DNA of 64,000 bases from NCBI RefSeq assembly GCF_003945595.2, contig NW_024104151.1, positions 1,260,501-1,324,500 of the forward strand. The letters are read 5' to 3'. Below the pieces are notes generated by a model. That model was not told the DNA's origin. It worked only from the letters and a program-made list of their open reading frames with translations, and searched no databases. Position numbers and translations under genes: made by a program. The first letter of the stretch is position 1. Each line of letters starts with the position of its first letter. The DNA comes from Pipra filicauda. Taxonomy: Eukaryota > Chordata > Aves > Passeriformes > Pipridae. Shown one piece after another: positions 59,869 through 64,000 of the stretch.

Positions 59869-62277
59869 GCCCTGCACATCCCTCGTTGTCCATCTGTACT
59901 CAGCACTGGTGAGCTCACGCATCCAGTCCTGGAAGTGTAACATGGAGCATTCCATAGTCTATAAAGTGAGCACAACAAAGGAACAACAGTTTAAAATTAT
60001 AAACCCCAAAAGTGAATATTTATTCATAATGATAAAACAAGAGCTACCGAATGAAGCAAGATCAGGAGCACAGCCGAGAGCAGGAGCTGCTTCAGAAAAA
60101 CAGTATTGGATAGGAAATTAATGGAGTGAAAATCTGGAAACTACAGATTTGGGACAACAAATCTCAGGTTCAGTAAGAGATCTGGGTTTTCATTAAGCAC
60201 TGTTATTCCTCCACTTAAGGATACTAATTTACATTGTTCTTGGAAAGCAGGATGTCAGCAGCACAAACCAAATCATAGACCTCTCTTATGCAGCGAGGGG
60301 ATAATGGCTCCAAAGACAAAAGGAATATTTTACTTATCATAAAACACTCTCGGGAGTCAGGCAGTCACCTGGTGTTTAATGCAGACATCGCAGACCCAAA
60401 GGAATTTTGCTTGAGTGTGACAGGGAGTAGGAAAGGTTTCTGTCTCATGAAAATTCATTGGAAATTACATTAGTGCTGCTGGGAAGGCAATAGCATCCAG
60501 CAGGAGTAGATGCACTGCCTCATCCATATGGATCCCATTTGCTAAAGTCTCAGTCCGTACCCTGCTAATGGTCCTGTCCAAATGACCATGGTCCATGGAG
60601 GAATCAGCGACCAGGAACAGCCCCACGTGGGCCGGAGCACTGCTGAGCACCCTGGTGACTGAGGGATGGACTGATCCTGATGGAGGAGCCTGCAGCAGCT
60701 CCCATTGCCACCAGCACTTACATTGCCTGCCTGACGAGGAGGATATATGGTCTCTTGTGAACATCTTGTTGTTTGGCAGTAGGGAGGATGGATAGGGTTG
60801 TTTGCTCCTAGGAAAATCCCATAAGAGCTTTACGGGTGCTTCTTCTCAGATGTGCCCAGTGGGACAGCTGGGGACCCAGCAGCTGAAGGGACAGAGGATT
60901 CTCATGCTGCCTGGTCTTCCCTAACAGCATTAGCTCCAAATAAACAGCAGCTTGATCTATTCACAGTGGAGTCTGGGTGCCTTTCACAACACCATCCTGA
61001 CAAACACCCACACCAGTGTGTCCCAGGGACTTGCAGTTGATAGTGTGGGATGACAGTAGGAAGTCTCAGAGAGCAGATAATCAATATTAATAAATCAGTA
61101 TGGAAAAATAGCATACACGTGCTCAACTCATTTCATAGACCAATGAGTTTAATTTTTAAAATGCCCAGAGTGTTTGATTTGCTGTATTTTCAGGACAACA
61201 GGCAGGAGACCCCTCAAGAGCTCCAGAGCCTGGAGAACGGAGCCTTTCCTTGCTTCCCTCCTGTGGTTCATGGCTGCTGCTCACTGTGCTCTGCCTGACC
61301 CGTGTTTACAGTGACCCACAGGCTTCCCGTCCTCCTGAGCCGCAGGCACTCCTGGTGTTCTGCAGCCCTGCCCACGGAGCTGCCATCCATCACTTGGCAC
61401 TGCAAAGAGGGAAGAAAAATCTTCCCGGCGTTCAGGGCTCTGTGAAAGTACAGTGGGGGTCAATGTCCTTTCAAAGCACTCCCCACCTCCTTTCATCCCA
61501 GCCCTTGCCAAGCCCCGCTCACAAGCGGAGGTGAAGAGCTTCCCTTTCTTTGCAGGAAGGAGCCTCAGACAAAGCCCGCAGACACACATTAAACTGCAAT
61601 TCATCCCCATCAGGATGGAGGTTATTCTGCACAGAGATAAGGGATTCAGGAACACTCCTTCTTTTTTGTTGTTGGTTTTTTTTTTTTTCCCCCTGCATTT
61701 CTTCACCAAAAACCTGTTTATACCTGACTTTCAGATACAGAAAACAATAATCTATTATTAACCTATTCATCTGAACTGGTATTTACAGATTCTGCCTAAT
61801 CACTGGCTTTTTGCCTACCTTAAAAGAAATCCAAACACTATCTGTGTACTTAAAACACAAGCCAGGCAGCACTGCCATCACACACCAGCACTGGTGACGA
61901 CTGGTGACCACTGGGGATTGGCAGCAGTTCCTTCCCTCACCGCAGGGCTGGGAAAGCAGCAGGACTGGCCTGCGTGGCCTTGGTCCTGGGCTTAGTGTCA
62001 CTGCTGGTGTCTCCCACTCTGTGTCACCCAGAAAGGGGTCACTTGCCCTTTCTAATCTCCCCACTGGAACACAGTGACAGTGAGCAATAGGGGAACAAAA
62101 TCAGCCTTTTAGAGGTAATTGTTTTTAACTCTCGAGAGTAAGACCATGTGTAAGAAGTGAGGATGTCTGCCAAAGCTGTCTGTGCATCTCCCCACCTCAC
62201 ACTGTCCCCAAGTAGGTTTATTTTTTCCTATCTTCTTAAATAAAAAAAATTGGCAGATTCTATTATATGAAATTGGT
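59869..62277. other. Non-coding single-copy DNA
   Basis: Frames reach 142 codons (61281-61709 -) and 102 codons (61453-61761 +), overlapping each other and a T-run at 61679-61688. No known domains. No repeat family recognised. Confidence 0.5.
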
Positions 62278-62300
62278 AAATATATATATATATTTATATA
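62278..62300. repeat. (TA)n microsatellite
   Basis: Short TA-dinucleotide array with one interruption. Confidence 0.88.
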
Positions 62301-63059
62301 AAGGAACACAAAATATCAAGGGGTTGCACTGCAGATGTCAAGTAAAACCAATCACTAAGTTAAATGCCCCCTCAAAAGTGTAGTGACTGATGGTGATAAG
62401 CACCAGCATCATCTAATTTCTCGATAAACGAGGCCAATCTCCAGGAGTGGAGGTTCTCAGAGCAGTGGGTTTGCCCAGCTGTGCAGCAGCTGGAGACAGC
62501 CCCAGCTGGGTGCCCAGGTGCACCGTCCCCACCCAAACTTTCCTCTTGACATACGAATACCAGTGATAGTCAATACATCCTGACCAACATGGATTGGCAA
62601 GAGGTTGGAGGGATTTCTCAGCACTGATGCCTGGACTGTGTTTATTCTGTTGATAAAGATGATTCCTCATCCCCCAGGACTTTCCTTTGACATCTCTCAT
62701 GTCTACAAGAAGCTTCTTCCCTCAGTACCGCAATAACAAGCAGTGTTAGAATTGACTTCAGGGGAGTCAGCTCACCCCACACCCGCTCACAGAACAAAGG
62801 GTTGAAAAGAGATGACCTCCATTTATTCTCCAAACTTTCCCCATTACTCTCCACTGCTCGAGTCCTCTTTTTCCAGAGAACACCCTGAATTTAGAAGTCA
62901 TGGTGTGTGTACAGGCAATGAACCCACCAACCCTTTCAATGGCAAAAATCAACAAATACTATCATGCTTTATCAAACTAAAGATTAGAAATTGAAATGTT
63001 TCTTGTAAAGTATGATCCTCTCCTTGATCGGTGCATTTAGAAAAATCAATAAAATAACG
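62301..63059. other. Non-coding single-copy DNA
   Basis: Nothing recognised. Confidence 0.5.
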
Positions 63060-63600
63060 TGCAACAACCACGGAAGGCTTCTTTTAATGACTTGCGTCTT
63101 CATAAATACCATATTCATTACAGACCTCCATCAAAATATATTATCTCCACTTGCCCACACTGACATTCCTTGATTGGAAAGCTTCACCTTGCTAAGGCAT
63201 GAAAAATGGATAAGAATGGAATGGAATACAAAAGGGCCACTTATTATTTGTCAGCTGGCAGGGTTTGCCCTTTTAAAGCAGATATCAAAATTTTAAATGT
63301 GATCTTATAATAGCAGCAGATTTCTCCCAGAGCTTCCTGTGACAGGTGCCGGGGAACTGCGGAATACTCAGACGCTGCTGTATCAATTCAGAAATGCTGT
63401 GTCCGTCTCTAGGCTGAGCAGCAGCTGCGCTGCTGGCTCAAGGAAGACATCAAGAACATGGTTGCAGGAGCTAATGGCAAGAGGGGTAATTAATGCCTTT
63501 CTCAGCCCTTTAAAGGTGCAGGCAACAAATCCCTTGGAATTACAAACTCTGCACATTTGCTTCTGCCCTTGGAGAGAATGATGACAACACAGCAGCTTTG
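63060..63600. promoter_or_regulatory. Candidate conserved non-coding element
   Basis: Repeat-free block with several muscle/TEAD- and GATA-like words: 'cattcct' at 63164-63170, 'gataag' at 63209-63214, and 'ggaatg' at 63218-63223 repeated as 'ggaatggaata'. E-box-like 'cagctg' words lie at about 63253 and 63422. AT-rich stretches alternate with CpG-containing ones. Two frames of 80-90 codons overlap on opposite strands without known domain. The enhancer call is inference. Confidence 0.28.
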
Positions 63601-63859
63601 ATCTGAGAGGTGGGTTGGGAGGGCCGAGGTTGTCAAAGGTCACTGAGGACCCCATCCTGAGATCCTGTTAAATCTCATCCTTGGGAATCCTGTGAACTTG
63701 ACAGAAGAGCTCATAGGAGTTAAAATGCCTCATGGCCAGATCCTGTGCACATGCCTCAGCTCCCTGTGCCCCAGGCCCAGATCCTGTGTCCACTGCCAGC
63801 ACACCCGCATGGCACAAGGAGCACACCTGTCCAGGCACAGGGATTGCTCTGGGAGTCAG
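63601..63859. other. Non-coding single-copy DNA
   Basis: Nothing recognised. Confidence 0.5.
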
Positions 63860-63967
63860 TGCCCCAGTGAGGAGTTTGACAGTGCTGTCCCTCTGTGCCT
63901 CAATGAGGAGGGTGATGGTGCTGTGCCCCCATGTCCCAGTGAGGAGGGTGATGGTGCTGTTCCCAGT
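63860..63967. repeat. 36-bp tandem repeat, three units
   Basis: Units start at 63860, 63896 and 63932, built around 'cccagtgaggagggtgatgg' and 'tgctgt'. The second and third are closest to each other. In the plus frame 63692-64000 each unit encodes 12 residues (CPSEEGDGAVP-like). A minisatellite is the simplest reading; a coding tandem repeat cannot be excluded because the window ends 33 bases later. Confidence 0.9.
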
Positions 63968-64000
63968 AAGGGCTCCCTCCCCACCATGCCATGGCTTTGA
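63968..64000. other. Window edge
   Basis: Thirty-three bases after the minisatellite; nothing can be called. Confidence 0.5.

Noticed and set aside
59573..60121. 182-codon plus-strand frame with pentapeptide repeats
   Set aside because: The repeats come from the 15-bp minisatellite; no start context, splice sites or domain support a gene.

Overview
This window reads as intergenic (or deep intronic) DNA from a bird genome. Nearly every recognisable repeat is a copy of CR1, the non-LTR retrotransposon that dominates avian genomes, and no mammalian-type SINE or L1 is visible. The mix of CR1 tails would suit a songbird or another neoavian lineage, but that is inference: no gene is present to fix the species.

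I found no host protein-coding gene, rRNA, tRNA, CRISPR array or prokaryotic operon structure. The only open frame with a recognisable protein is the reverse transcriptase part of a CR1 ORF2 on the minus strand (about 21368-22410). It has intact RT boxes, but a missing base near its 3' end closes the frame early. The other open frames of 60-180 codons are chance frames, antisense of CR1, or frames created by simple repeats.

Layout: about 26 CR1 pieces lie across the window, roughly 12 on + and 14 on -. Almost all are 5'-truncated copies keeping only the 3' end. They fall into at least four tail types, so several waves of insertion are recorded. Three pieces are older internal ORF2 fragments: 28355-28535, 48160-48545 and 57370-57715. 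The last has lost the RT catalytic core. Four minus-strand tails sit within about 2.1 kb at 36107-38215. Between CR1 copies the DNA is mostly single-copy and often AT-rich, with a few short tandem repeats: a 110-bp minisatellite at 5628, 15-bp units at 59795, 36-bp units at 63860, purine tracts at 7849, 58417 and 58873, and pyrimidine tracts at 51958 and 52726.

Several single-copy stretches have the look of conserved non-coding regulatory elements: low repeat content and clusters of homeodomain, forkhead, TCF/LEF, SOX/POU-like or TEAD/GATA-like motifs. The best are 10130-10760, 44040-44450 and 63060-63600. With no gene in 64 kb, a gene desert flanking a developmental gene is a reasonable but unproven reading. 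No convincing new biological system was found; the candidate enhancers and the CR1 record are the points of interest.
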